This document shows, one piece after another, positions 1-10,220 of a DNA stretch of 64,000 bases. The notes beneath the pieces were generated by a model, which saw only the letters and a list, made by a program, of their open reading frames with translations, made no database searches and was not told the origin of the DNA. Within the stretch, counting starts at the first letter, position 1, and every line of letters begins with the position of its first letter. The position numbers and the translations under genes were made by a program. Source of the stretch: Nematopogon swammerdamellus (lineage: Eukaryota > Arthropoda > Insecta > Lepidoptera > Adelidae); assembly GCA_946902875.1 (NCBI GenBank), contig OX336350.1, positions 17,970,048 through 18,034,047 of the forward strand. The letters are read 5' to 3'.

Positions 1-1000
1 CCCAATGCAGACCACACGGCAGCTACCCTTAAAACTAGCAGTTGGCTACCCTATCCCGCAACTGGGCGGTGTAACGGGCGTCACTGTTAGAAATAATGTG
101 TGGTAGAGAACTTGTTCTCGACGATTACTCATTAAACGTTGCTAATCTAACATGAGTACTAAGTTGTGGGTTTCGGCCTCCTCTTAGCTCACGCTGCTGA
201 CTCCACTCAGGTCGGTGGGTCAAATGAGATACTACCCTAAACGCTGGGTTGAGTACTGCGGGGTTCCGTTAAAAGCACCAGAATGCTTCGTGCTTCTGCA
301 CGGAACACTGGAGTTGGTCTCGCAGGGGTTGTGGTTTAGCGTTGATTCCCTGGTGCTTCCGTACTTGTGTTTAAAGCACCTAACACGGGAATAAGTAGCG
401 AAAGCTGCGAGTGGTGAGCCACTTAGAGCTCCGTAACCAATGTGGAGAATTGGTAGACATGCGAATAATGTAGATCGGTATGTCGGTGCTACACACACTT
501 ATATGTGGATGTGGGATGGATTTCCCACGAGCTAATGACGCTGACGTAAGTCTGTCATTCGAGACCGGTGGATCCCCGGTACACATTAGGTGGTGGTCAT
601 ATGCACTTCCACGCATATACATATACATAGCTGGTGAAAACAAAAGCCTTTGGGCTAGTACAAAACGCTGAGGCCCTGAGCACAGGTTGCGGTTGGATAG
701 GGTGCTGACCCCAGTGGCAGTGAAGGCTTCACCCCTGGCTCTCGACTTCGGTCGGGGGTTCCTTCGGGTGGACGGGTGGTGGCTCGGATCGGCTGGGGAA
801 AGGTCGCAGCCTGTGTTTCCCATGGGATTTTTTCGAAAGAACGGACGTTCGACAGAGCAGCTATGGGGCCTCGATCTGGCATACATGATCACTGTACTCG
901 CAAGAGTGCAGGTAGTAGACGTCTGGATTTTGTAGCCGAAAGGCTGGTATCTCTGGACGTCTATAAACAAAACGTAAATCAATAAATGATAGAAAAGAAG
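1..1000. other. Unassigned 1-kb stretch, possibly LINE untranslated region
   Basis: No reading frame here looks like a protein I recognise; the short frames on both strands have no motifs. The stretch is less AT-rich than its surroundings and ends in an AATAAA-containing tail near 980-987, so it could be the untranslated 3' part of a plus-strand non-LTR retrotransposon. That is a guess from base composition and the tail only. Confidence 0.25.
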
Positions 1001-1003
1001 ATT

Positions 1004-1122
1004 ACCACCTAGTAATATAAGAAGGGAGTCATAATCCCTTAGTCGCCTTTTACGACATACACGGGGAGAGATGCAGTGGGGCTACTCTTTTAAAGTACCG
1101 GCCCCACACGGTACAATGTACG
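1004..1122 (-). repeat. SINE E, head region only
   Basis: The stretch is the reverse complement of the head shared by the copies at 2095 and 34093: a segment reading TACCGTGTGGGGCCGGTACT on the element strand, then a block centred on GTCGTAAAAGGCGACTAAGG. Only the head and the start of the body remain. No coding potential. Confidence 0.7.
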
Positions 1123-1158
1123 GTAAATAATGCGCGTCGAACTTTAGAAAGAGACAAT

Positions 1159-1232
1159 CCGGTTGTAGAGCGTCGTCCCTGTCGCACAGAGACGTGCGAG
1201 TTCGTGCGACAGGGACGACTCTCTACAACCGG
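1159..1232. repeat. Short near-perfect hairpin (29-bp arms)
   Basis: Arms 1159-1187 and 1204-1232 are reverse complements with one mismatch, separated by a 16-base loop. It directly abuts a small LINE remnant. The size fits a miRNA-precursor-like hairpin or the remnant of a tiny foldback element; the sequence cannot decide which. Confidence 0.7.
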
Positions 1233-1242
1233 AGGGTAGGAG

Positions 1243-1330
1243 AGAGAATTACCGATCCTGCCATAGTTCTGTAGAGGAAAGATCTGCAGAACCGATGGGT
1301 ACGAATCCGAAGTAGGTAAATCCAGCGGTT
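1243..1330 (-). pseudogene. Small LINE ORF2 C-terminal fragment
   Basis: On the minus strand this encodes a short match to the tail of the LINE protein fragment at 36661-37272 (residues like RTHRFCRSFLYRT). It is about 29 codons long and then loses frame next to the hairpin. It is a dead scrap of a Jockey/CR1-type LINE. Confidence 0.5.
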
Positions 1331-1350
1331 GAACTTTTAATGTTTTCACC

Positions 1351-1640
1351 TTTTTTTTATGTAATCCGGTATGGGTGGCTGTGTCGGAGGGGCCAAAGCG
1401 CATGCTCTGACTAGCCAATATCACCTCCGAGAAGGTAGGTGCCATACCGGAGACTTCCCTGGATTGCTGGCTATACCGGACTAGAGGAGAACACAACCGA
1501 GGCTGCTATGCGGCCATCTTACATCCAGTACGGTGGTGCCAACCCAGTCGGCTACAATTTGAGCCTACCACCTAGTAAGGGCCAAGGGAAGGGACCTACA
1601 TTTTTACACCGGTTCCGAACGGTGAAGCAGCAGCAGCACC
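1351..1640 (-). repeat. SINE G, 5'-truncated copy
   Basis: Reverse-oriented copy of the tRNA-headed SINE seen complete at 8814-9222. Its A-rich 3' tail appears as the T run at 1351-1358, followed by the conserved body (GTAATCCGGTATGGGTGGCT). The tRNA-like head is missing; the copy stops at the AGCAGCAG stretch around 1630. Confidence 0.75.
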
Positions 1641-1899
1641 TAAACGACAAGCTCATATCTTTTATTCTTTTTGAATTGTTTGGTTCGATCACAATTCACT
1701 TAAATCCACAATACAGCCTTATAAATAAGAAAATAATTCAAAAGAAGATAAAGCAAGAAGCCGGAATTCCCCTAATGGAAGTTGCTCAAGAGTTGTGAAT
1801 TGAAACAGGGTTGGAATTAGCCTCGGCTGTCCTGAACAGCTCTCTGCCCGAATTTTTTTTTTGCAATCCCGGAAAAAATGTGTTGAAATATTACGGTAA

Positions 1900-2080
1900 A
1901 CTCGATCGACCAAGTAGTCGATATTGGACACCGGGCGGCTACGCTGGCAGTGGGCTGGGCACGTTAGACGAAGAGACGACGACGACCGTTGTAGTAACCG
2001 TGTCCTACATTGGCGGCCGTGGACAGAAAAAGGGAGTGTGAGAAGACCGCCCGCCAGGTGGGACGACGACATCAAGCTAA
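1900..2080 (+). pseudogene. RTE-type LINE 3'-terminal coding fragment
   Basis: The plus strand encodes a short peptide around WQWAGHVRRRDDD followed by VRRPPARWDDDIK. This is the conserved C-terminal region of RTE-like endonuclease/reverse-transcriptase proteins. It is 5'-truncated and cut at the 3' side by SINE E at 2095. Related fragments lie at 3866-4262 and 56398-56640. Confidence 0.65.
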
Positions 2081-2094
2081 ATAATACGGTATTG

Positions 2095-2420
2095 TACCGT
2101 GTGGGGCCGGTACTTTAAAAGAATAGCCCCACTGCATCTCTTCCCGTGTATGTCGTAAAAGGCGACTAAGGGATATGACTCCCTTCCTATATTACTAGGT
2201 GGTAGGGTTTAACCCGCCCGGGTTGGTACCACCGCACTGAATGAAAGGTCGGTCGAAACGGCTATGTAAATAGTTTGTGTTTTCCGTCCAGTTCAGTGTA
2301 GCCGGCACGACCGAGGGGAAGTACTGACGTGGCACCAAGTTCACCCGGTGTTGTGGGCTGACATCGCGGATGTTGTAGGTGATGAAAGCCAACCGTGTCA
2401 GTTTCCATAAAAAAAAAAAA
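2095..2420 (+). repeat. SINE E, near-complete
   Basis: Head TACCGTGTGGGGCCGG, a GTCGTAAAAGGCGACTAAGG block, then the body and 3' end shared with SINE D, ending in an A-rich tail near 2409. SINE D and SINE E share the 3' two thirds but have different heads, which suggests exchange of heads or 3' ends between families mobilised by one LINE. Confidence 0.75.
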
Positions 2421-2500
2421 TAATTAAAAAAAAAAATAATAAAAAAAAAATTATAATACATGGCACCACATGGTAGATTGCATTGCAGATAGATTTGTTA

Positions 2501-2862
2501 GCCTCGGTAGCTCAGTGGTGCGGTCGGTCGACGGTTATTAAGCAACCCTAGGCGCGGTCAGTACTTGGATGTGTGTCCGCTCGACCGTTGGATGCTGACC
2601 GTGGTTCGGATTCCACATGAAACAGTAGGTCCCTTCACTTGTTACCTTACTAGGTGGTAGGGTATATCCCGCCCGGGTTGGTATCACCGCACTGAATGAA
2701 ATGTCGGTCGAAACGGCTAAGTATGTAAATAATTGTTCAGTGCAGCCGACATGAAATGAAGGGAGGCACTGACATGACACCTAGTTCACTCGGTATTATG
2801 GGCTGACATCACGTATGTTGTAGGTGATGTAGCCAACCGTGTCAGTTTCCATAAAAAAAAAT
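2501..2862 (+). repeat. SINE D with tRNA/5S composite head
   Basis: The head has a tRNA A-box-like motif (GGTAGCTCAGTGGT), a segment resembling the internal control region of 5S rRNA (ATTAAGCAAC, then GGTCAGTACTTGGATG) and a B-box-like motif (GGTTCGGATTCC). It is followed by the common SINE body and an A-rich tail at 2854-2862. Presumably transcribed by RNA polymerase III. This copy has point changes in the 5S-like part. Confidence 0.75.
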
Positions 2863-3127
2863 GTTTTTTTACCGATATGGTATAGCGGATCTCTACTCGC
2901 ACTTGACCGAGTTTTTCTTAACGCGAGCGGTGCCGCGTGCAAAATCTATTCCTACACAAAATATTACGTAAAGCGGGAACGTCACCGAAGTTATTTTATG
3001 CATGGCCACCGGCGCGGAGGCGGCGGCGGCGGAGGCGCGGAGGGCAGCGGCGGGGGCGGTGGAAAGAGACCGGCTATCGTCTCGAAAGATCTTTGGAGGA
3101 AAATCGAGAGTCGAGTATATTTGTTTT

Positions 3128-3234
3128 TTTTTATCATATTATTCGCAACCCCCGCAAACGGTCGAATGTCCATGGGCGTCGTTAGACACCGTATAGGTAG
3201 CTCGCCGGCGGCGCCCAATGTCGCGCTTTCAATA
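3128..3234 (+). repeat. LINE 3'-end remnant, family H
   Basis: It carries the conserved segment TGTCCATGGGCGTCGTTAGA and ends in TCAATAAAAA. The same terminus recurs at 9851, 36661, 50813 and 60866. It is the 3' end of a truncated LINE with no reading frame left. A GC-rich GGC-repeat patch lies just upstream at 3010-3060. Confidence 0.65.
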
Positions 3235-3442
3235 AAAATCTGCCACGGTTTGCTACATCACCTATGCACTGACACACCCGTGTAAGCACAGTCATACCTT
3301 GGTGAGTTAAGTGTCATTTCAATTTTTCCCTTTGGTCGCGCCGGCTACACTGGACGGAAAACCTAGGCACTATTTACATACTTAGCCGTTTCGATCAACC
3401 TTATTTCAGTGAGTTAGTACCATTTCGGACCGGCGTTTAAGC

Positions 3443-3829
3443 GAGGGGTGGCCGAGTGGTTTGGCTTCTCGTGCGAGAGGTACGAGGTTCGAAACTGGGC
3501 GGCGTGTACCAATGAGTTTTTTTCTAACAAAAAAACTTACGTACGTACCTACACCTGCTGCTTCACCGTTCGGAAGCGGTGTAAACTGTAGGGCCCTTCC
3601 CTTGCCCCTTACTACCGTATGTTCAAATTGTAGCCGACTGGGTTGATACCACCGTGCTGAAGAAAGATGGCCGCATAGCAGCCTCAGTTGTGTTCTCCTC
3701 TAGTCCAGTTTGGCCAGCAATTCAGGTAAGTCTCTGTTATGGCACCTACCCTCTCAGAGGTGATATTGATCGGAGCATGTGATTTGGCCCCTCCGACTGA
3801 GCCACCCATACCGGATTACATAAAAAAAT
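3443..3829 (+). repeat. SINE G, complete, tRNA-derived
   Basis: The head reads like a class II (Leu/Ser-type) tRNA: A box TGGCCGAGTGG at about 3449 and B box GGTTCGAAACT at about 3486. The body contains CCGTTCGGAA, AGCCGACTGGGTTG and the 3' CCATACCGGATTACATAAA tail. It has one weak B-box change. Related copies are at 8814, 39341, 52757 and elsewhere. Confidence 0.8.
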
Positions 3830-3865
3830 TTAACCTATAGTTTTACGTTAAATCCGAATCACTGC

Positions 3866-4262
3866 TAGCTATAGTCAGTCAGCGTGTACGCTTCTACTAC
3901 TGGATACACGCCTCTCAAAATTACCCCAGCCCCAAACCTTCAACGGTACGGAACTGCTTTCCGCCGACATACTTGATGCCGTCGTCCCACCTGGCTGGTG
4001 GTCTTCCGACACTCTGTTTTCCTATCCACGGCCGTCAGTGTAGGACACGGTTGCTCCAACCGTCGTCGTTGTCTCTTCGGCTGACGTGCCAGCCCACTGC
4101 CACTTGAGCTTCTCCTGTCATACAAAGACCGAACGCGACTAAATGTGGCTACTGAATGGTACATACATACATACATAGCGTTACGCCTGTTTCCCGGTGA
4201 GGTAGGCAGAGACAACGGAACTCCACGTGCCACGATCCTGACATACCTCTGCCGCCTCTTCC
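3866..4262 (-). pseudogene. RTE-type LINE C-terminal fragment
   Basis: The minus strand encodes the RTE-type C-terminal motifs (WAGTSAEETTTT-like, then SVGRPPARWDDGIK) and reaches the terminal CGCTGACTGACT near 3870. The frame is disrupted, and the upstream part at 4185-4262 is a more decayed piece of the same protein region. Non-functional. Confidence 0.6.
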
Positions 4263-5482
4263 ACATCCATAATGTTATAATTTTGCTTAAACTATGTCTA
4301 CTTACGATTTGGTAAGAAGTAAGTCAGTCCACCGCCGCCGCCCGCGCCGGTCGGATGAAAGATTCAATTTGTAGAGGCGAAAATGCGGCACCGATTGGTC
4401 TAACACGTTGTTAACAGGAGAAAATTACAACGGAAAATTATAACGTTTCGGTTTTCGTGTTTTAATTAAAACTCGCACAGGTGGGGAGAGAATTCGAATG
4501 GTTAGAAGCGTAGGACTTGCCGCGCAGGCGCGAACGTGAAATGGTCTGCACAAGACCATAATATTTCGTATATAGTTTTTTATTTCACTCTTTTTAGTAT
4601 AACAAGTTCTGCGTAGAATAATTCTATGCAGAACTAGTTATACCAGAATAATTATTGGGCGATAAACCGACGACGTGTTTTTCCGTGATTTGTACACACT
4701 TGAAAACTACTGTACCGATTATAAGCTAAAGTAAATGCAAGCCAATAAAAAATGAATGGTCACAATCCGATTAATAGTTTCGGAGAAATGCGTGGACAAA
4801 CGTACATACATACAAACATACATTACATACAAATAGACATATAAACATACATACAAACATACATACAAACATACATACATACACCTATGAAATTTGGCAC
4901 ACCTGTTTAGAAACCCAACATATACGAATATTGTACAATTCCAACGATATTACATACATGCAGGTCGAATTGATAACCTCCTTTTTTGAAGAAGTCGATT
5001 AATAACTAAAAACAAAGAATTAAGAACTAAGAGAAAAATAATATTAGGTTAAACATGAATGAGAACAGTAAGTGAGAAATTAGATATAAGATTATGTTGA
5101 GGACGGAGTAAATTGTATGCCATGTATGGCAATAACCGGTACATCCTTTAGAGTTCTTTGTGTGGAAACGTTTTGATTTATCAGGCGGTGTGTTTTTCTT
5201 GCGAATCGTCGGTTTATTGAATGTGAAAATGTTTTTAGGCAAATTAGCCGAGCTCTTTCGTATGAAAAACTCACACGCGACACTGAAAAAAAACTAACCC
5301 TATTTCGCTCAAACTCGAAATATAGGTACCTACATGTAAAATTATCGTTCTATTCCGCGAAAACGATCATTTTAAAAGCAATTTAACGTTGTATCGCGCT
5401 CTTCTCTACATATTGTTTGTACTAGAAATTGCATTTTAACTCCATTTTCTATACGTCAGAAAAATTTAATACATTCTCGACT
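4263..5482. other. AT-rich non-coding stretch with CATA microsatellite and repeat-K end
   Basis: No gene is recognisable. A degenerate CATA/CAAACATA microsatellite runs from about 4800 to 4885. Just after it, at 4965-5000, is the AACCTCCTTTTTTGAAG terminus of repeat K, also seen at 14325-14355. Short frames on the minus strand near 5027-5283 have low complexity and no motifs. A short inverted repeat (AAGTTCTGCGTAGAATAATT and complement) lies at 4607-4637. Confidence 0.5.
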
Positions 5483-5790
5483 GTGTGGGGCCGGTACTTA
5501 AAAAGAATAGCCCCGCTACACATCTCCCCGTTCATGTCGTAAAAGGCGACTAAGGGATAAGGACAAGATTCCGTGTCAAAGGGCGACAGGATAGCCACCT
5601 CTCACATTGGCACGGTATTTCCATAGAGTCATGTAGTAGGTGGGTCTTCACGCCTTGCTGCGTGATAGTTATCTTGTCCGAATAGTTTGCTAAACGTGGT
5701 GATCGGTGTTGTGCTGTAATTTAACAGAATACTTGCAGCACAACACCGATTACTCTGCTTACCCCGATTGCCAGGATACTGCGTGTGGTG
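5483..5790 (+). repeat. SINE E head joined to repeat F
   Basis: The SINE E head (about 5483-5560) continues into repeat F: the stretch GGACAAGATTCCGTG, then a hairpin of GTGTTGTGCTG and CAGCACAACAC near 5709-5748. Repeat F recurs at 9980, 17375, 57120, 58195 and 62585, usually next to the same head, so head E plus F is probably another SINE or LINE-derived unit. No coding potential. Confidence 0.6.
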
Positions 5791-6696
5791 TGTATGTATG
5801 TAAAATTCTGTAGTCGGGCATGTAAAAGGATTTCAATGGACATATTATTATTGTAGCATTTTTACTGACCTTTCGTTGTTTTCTTAATATTTTTAGTCGG
5901 GTTTTATAAATTTTGTCTTGAATTTTTTCGAATTAAATATGTTTATTTTGACCAATATTTTGTTTTAGTATTTTTATAATAATTTGTACATAATAAATTA
6001 AAACATCACATATTTTAAATATTATACTCGTACATATACAAAATATCGACTTTTATTAGTCGTCGTCAGATAATACAATTTAAAAATATATACAAGTTTT
6101 AAACACAACAGCTTTACTCACGGTAACATCGAGCCACATGTTGTGTTTAAGGCGGTGACAAACGCCAAATACGCAAAACATGCAAAAAGTGCGACAAAGA
6201 AGGTCCAAAACTGACCAATTGACACACATTCAGAAAATTAAAAAAATACCAACCTATATTTTGGTTCCTTACCAACAAAGTGCATTGCTGGTTTTTTAAA
6301 TAATGAGTAAAAGTAAGTAATAAACATAAAATTAAAAATATATAAAAAAGCATGAATTTTTGAAAATCTGAGTATGTGTGTATTATTACAATTTTACAAT
6401 ACCACCGATTCAAAGGTCACAAAGCTCTGAGAAAACTCTATTCAATTTGTTTTATTATTTTATCCACGAAAGAAGATAAAAATAAAAAACAAAAAACGCC
6501 TACATGAAATTATTGACGTAATTCTTCAGTCGGAAGGGTAAAATTTTTGCCTTCGTCAATTTAGCAGGCACTTCAATACTAGATACAATTTTAGTTCCGG
6601 GCTCGCTTGCTCGCTCCTGCCCTGCTGCGCCCGCGTGTCGGTCGTCATTTCTGTCTTCTGTGTTTGGATCGAATGGAAAAAAGATAGGTAGGTTAG

Positions 6697-7085
6697 GTAT
6701 ATTTGTACCGTGTGGGATGGTAATTTAAAATAATAGCCCCACTGCATCTCTCCCCGTGCATGTCGTAAAAGGCGACTGAGGGATTTTTTTATGTAAACTG
6801 ACACAGTTTGCTATATCACCTATAACATCCGTGATGTCAGCCCATAACACCGGGTGAACTTAGGTGCCATGTCAGTGCTTCCCTTTCGTCGTGCCGGCTA
6901 CACTAAACTGGACGGAAAATACAAACTATTTCGGGATATGACTCCCTTCTTTTTTTCCGTCCAGTTCAGTGAAGCCGGTACGACCGAAGAAAAGCACTGA
7001 CATAGCACCTACTTCACCAGTTGTTACGAGCTGACATCTCGGATGTTGTATTGTAGGTGATGTTGCCACCGTGTCATTTTCCGTA
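6697..7085. repeat. Nested SINE pieces in opposite orientation inside element M
   Basis: A SINE E head (about 6705-6785, plus) is interrupted by a SINE D/E tail on the minus strand (6786-6932). The E copy then resumes (GGGATATGACTCCC, 6934) and a plus-strand SINE tail runs 6958-7085. The pentamer GGGAT is present on both sides of the minus-strand insertion and may be its target duplication. The two opposite tails form a snapback. Confidence 0.6.
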
Positions 7086-7264
7086 CCAGTATACAGTACG
7101 ACCGTATCAGTAATATCTCTCTTCTGTGGTATCTATCAGTATACGCTCCGGTACGTAACTTGACGGGGCGTTATACGCATGGCTTTCGTTGGTATAACCA
7201 CAGAATAACTAATAGGTACTGTGGTATAACGCTGTCTGCGCTTGAGATGCAAGGACTATAGAAC

Positions 7265-7535
7265 CGTGCCTAAATAAAAGTAGCCTAGCAACAGCGGCGC
7301 GCTGCGGAGCGGGGGAGGCGGCGGCGGCGGCACTGTGGTGGCGCGGAGCGGAGACGACGCGGCGGCGCGGCGCCTCCCGCGCCTCCACCGCGCCGCCGCC
7401 GCCGCCTCCGCCGCCGCCGCCGCCGTGCCGCCTCCGCACCGCACGCTGCTACTGAGTTACCGCACCGCACCGCACCCCACCGCACCGTGCCATGCGGCCG
7501 CCGCGCGCGCCGCGCGCGCCGGCCGGTACCTATGT
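7265..7535. repeat. GC-rich GGC/GCC trinucleotide patch
   Basis: A dense run of GGC, GCC and CCGCAC repeats and CpG dinucleotides within otherwise AT-rich element M. Long frames exist here in several phases, but all are alanine/arginine/proline repeats produced by the trinucleotides, so I do not call a gene. It could be a captured CpG-rich promoter fragment. Confidence 0.5.
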
Positions 7536-7811
7536 TGCTATGATATTTGCCATACATACCTAAATGCCTATCTATCTATTACCTACCTACCTACCTATTT
7601 TTATTTTAGTTTTCATCGATAGTCTATTTAGAGGTTTATAAAAAGTGGTAAGTACGTACATGAACTAAAATAATTTGGAAGAAATTACAATAAAATGTTA
7701 TTTAGGTAAAATAATAAAAAATAAAAAATTAGAATCACGCATCAGTTACATAAGCCACAATCATTTTAATAATTAAAATAATAAAAAAGCAAAAAAAAAA
7801 AACATACGAAA

Positions 7812-7880
7812 GTGGGATTCGAACCCCGAACCATCAACTTTTTAGGCTGATAGCGACAAACTACGCTAAATGTGACTTGA
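7812..7880 (-). repeat. tRNA-like (SINE head) segment
   Basis: The minus strand has an A-box-like TAGCGTAGTTTG and a B box GGGTTCGAATCCC spaced as in a tRNA. A complete cloverleaf with a paired acceptor stem is not apparent, and it lies inside element M, so it is more likely a tRNA-derived SINE head than a working tRNA gene. Confidence 0.35.
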
Positions 7881-8195
7881 ACGTGCGAAGCGAAATTAGC
7901 AGTCGCATGGTACATTATGTAGAATTCCCGAATGCTCAAGGTCGTTGGCGTTTGTCACGGCCTTAAATATAATGTCTAACAACCACGGTAATTTAAAAAC
8001 CCGTATACAAGTTTAATGTGTCAAATGATAGATGGCGTTGTCAACCTCAACCGGTGAGCTATTTTTTTTTTAATTCATTCGTCCCTTTTCGGAATAGGCA
8101 AATCTAATTAAAGTATACAGCCTTTTCTGTTGTACTTCTAATGTCTGTTGTTTTCTTCTCGTATTTTTCACCTCTGCTCGTAGATTTGATAATCC

Positions 8196-8491
8196 CACAG
8201 AGCATCAAATGCGCGCGCCCGCCCCTCCTAGAGGCGCCGTGAGCGCGATTTCTCTACAACGCCGTTTAAGCCTGTGGGCGTGGCCTATGACTTACATATG
8301 TGTGTTGTGCGTGTGCATTTGTTTTGTGCGTGTGCCTAACTTGCTCCTCTTTGTGTGTAGTGTCGATACTAGCACACACACACACACATACGAAGCGCTA
8401 GCAGCTCAGCGTACGGTTATTGGGTTTCAAATATCATCGCTTAGGGCACCTCTAGTAGGGCGCGCCCGCGGTAGGTATTTAATGCTCTGTG
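8196..8491. mobile_element. 296-bp MITE with 8-bp target duplication
   Basis: The ends CACAGAGCAT and ATGCTCTGTG are inverted, and more complementarity (CCTAGAGG, GCGCGCCC) follows inside. The flanking 8-mer GATAATCC is at 8188-8195 and again at 8492-8499, a perfect duplication. Eight-base duplications are characteristic of hAT transposons. The interior is a TG/CA-rich microsatellite and encodes no transposase, so the element is non-autonomous. Confidence 0.75.
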
Positions 8492-8813
8492 GATAATCCA
8501 TACATCGTTTAAAATTCCCTGTGTGCGAGCTTTTATGTCACTGTTGTCACGCTTGGAATAGTCCTGCGAGAGCGGAAACCAATTTTGCAAACGCGCTTCA
8601 AAGCATCCGCATTCTTCGCAGCTGCGTTGTTTCATGAGCTGAAAATGCCAAAATGTCCGAACGAATTCGGTGGAATATATATTTTTGATTGTCAACAAAA
8701 GAGGTTTGGGATATTTGTTCACTTTCATGTTGGCACAAAGAGATTCTTGATGTCATAAGCGGCGCCACACACTATGAAGATAATATAATATTTTATCTTA
8801 AGTTGCCAGATGG

Positions 8814-9222
8814 CGGCGGCGGGTGGCCTTGTGGTCTGGTAGTCGGTCGGCTTCTCTTGCGAGATGTCCGAGGTTCGAATCCAAACGGCGCGTACCAATG
8901 AGTTTTTTCTGACGAAAAAATTTACGTGCATACCTACACCTGCTGCTTCGCCGTTCGGAACCGGTGTAAAACTGTAGGTCCCTTCCCTTACCCCTTACTA
9001 GGCAGTAGGCTCAAATTGTAGCCGACTGGGTTGGTACCAACGTACTGGATGTAAGATGGCCGCATAGCAGCCTCGGTTGTGTTCTCATCTAGTCTAGTAT
9101 AGCCAGCAATCCACGGAAGTCTTCGGTATGGCACCTACCATCTCGGAAGTTATATTGACTGGCCGGAGCATGTGCTTTGGCCCCTCCGACTCAGCCACCC
9201 ATACCGGATTACATAAAAAAAA
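8814..9222 (+). repeat. SINE G, complete, tRNA-derived
   Basis: The head has an A-box-like GTGGCCTTGTGGTC and a good B box GAGGTTCGAATCC at about 8871, the class II tRNA-like arrangement of this family. The whole body follows (TTCTGACGAAAAAATTTACG, AGCCGACTGGGTTGG, CATACCGGATTACATAAA), ending in an A tail. One of the best-preserved copies in the window. Confidence 0.8.
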
Positions 9223-9588
9223 CTAAGCATACGCCATCTGTCTGTCTGACTGACTGTCCGTTGTATTTGCTTTTCCCGTTGGGTTGAAATTTTTTAAATA
9301 ACCCAAACAAGGGTCCCGGTGCTATACTTTGTCCGTTCCCCACATAATTCGGTCTCTATCTGTTGACATTTAAATAAGGTATCATAAATGAGGCTACATT
9401 TAAATAGGGCTTTTATTTTTCTATTCGCGAATATAACGAAATGTGAGAACGATAAGGTGTGCTTTGTTTACAAGGACTTATTTACCTGTCAAATTTTGCG
9501 TTTTATCTGTGAATAATAAAGTGAAAGGTGGAAAATATATTGAAAAGCTCACAATTTTGCAGATACATTTTTAATTGAATGTTCATTT

Positions 9589-9830
9589 TTAGGTTTCCGT
9601 ATCCCGTACGGAAGCCTATTACTAAGCCTACGCCGTCTGTCTGTCTGTCCGTCCGTCGGTCCGTCCGTCCGTCCGTCCGTCTGTCCGAGGGCTGTATCTC
9701 TTGAACTGTAATAGTTAGTGCGTTGAAATTTTCACAAAATTAGTGTTATATGGCGGATATAACAAGAAATAATAAAAAATAGAAAAAGTAAAAAAATTAG
9801 TGGGGTTCCCATACAAGAAACGTGTTTTTT
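9589..9830 (-). repeat. Repeat C with GTCC/GTCT microsatellite
   Basis: It starts with GGTTTCCGTATCCCGTACGG, runs through CTAAGCCTACGCCGTCTG and a (GTCC)n/(GTCT)n tract (9634-9690), and ends near ATACAAGAAACG. The complementary orientation occurs at 22715-23005 and 35345-35575. The element is non-coding; the cagac/gtctg microsatellite is an integral part of it. Confidence 0.65.
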
Positions 9831-9850
9831 TTAATGTTTCTATTTATATA

Positions 9851-9940
9851 TTGAAAGCGCGACATTATGCCGAGCCACCCATAAGGTGTCTGACTACGCC
9901 CATGGACACTCGATCGCATGCGGGAGCTGTGAATGCCATG
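9851..9940 (-). repeat. LINE 3'-end remnant, family H
   Basis: Reverse complement of the family H terminus: TTGAAAGCGCGACAT, CACCCATAAGGTGTCTGA, CGCCCATGGACA. Short, 5'-truncated and non-coding. Confidence 0.65.
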
Positions 9941-9979
9941 CCACTGCACAATAATTTTTAGTTAAATTTACATACATAC

Positions 9980-10150
9980 AAACATACCGCACGCTGTATC
10001 CCGACAATATCGGAGTAAGCAGAGTCATCGGTGTTGTTCTGCAAGTAGTCTTTTAAATTACAGCACAACACCGACCGCAGCAGATCAAGCAGCAAGTAAG
10101 GCACGATGGCTCTCCGGCTGCATGACTCGGTGGAATGACCGCGCCAATTT
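9980..10150 (-). repeat. Repeat F copy
   Basis: It contains the GTGTTGTTCTGC...CAGCACAACACCGAC hairpin, a degraded AGATCAAGCAGCAAGTAAGG and GACTCGGTGGAATGACC. This is the reverse of the copy at 5560-5790. It is non-coding and 3'-shortened. Confidence 0.6.
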
Positions 10151-10220
10151 TGCAAATGCCAATTCGTTAAATGTGCGTCCGATTACGACTAGGTACTGGC
10201 TTATTACCTTTTTATTTGAT

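Larger units (their letters stand above)
6147..7966. mobile_element. Element M: TTAA-flanked inverted-repeat element, copy 1
   Basis: The ends are inverted repeats: GGCGGTGACAAACGCCAA at 6151 and its complement ending at 7962 (one mismatch), each flanked by TTAA. TTAA duplications are typical of piggyBac-type transposition. No transposase frame is visible, so the copy is non-autonomous. SINE pieces (6697-7085), a GC-rich patch (7265-7535) and a tRNA-like segment (7812-7880) lie inside. A second copy starts at 21325, also next to TTAA. Confidence 0.65.

Noticed and set aside
2839..3285. 148-codon plus-strand frame
   Set aside because: It joins a SINE tail, a GGC-repeat glycine run and a LINE 3' terminus; composite repeat, not a gene.
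3443..3520. Functional tRNA gene in SINE heads (3443, 8814, 39660-39744, 18600)
   Set aside because: A and B boxes are present, but the heads continue directly into SINE bodies, repeat many times and lack a paired acceptor stem.
7209..7622. Several long overlapping frames in a GC-rich patch
   Set aside because: All are Ala/Arg/Pro runs from GGC/GCC repeats present in many phases; none has a domain.
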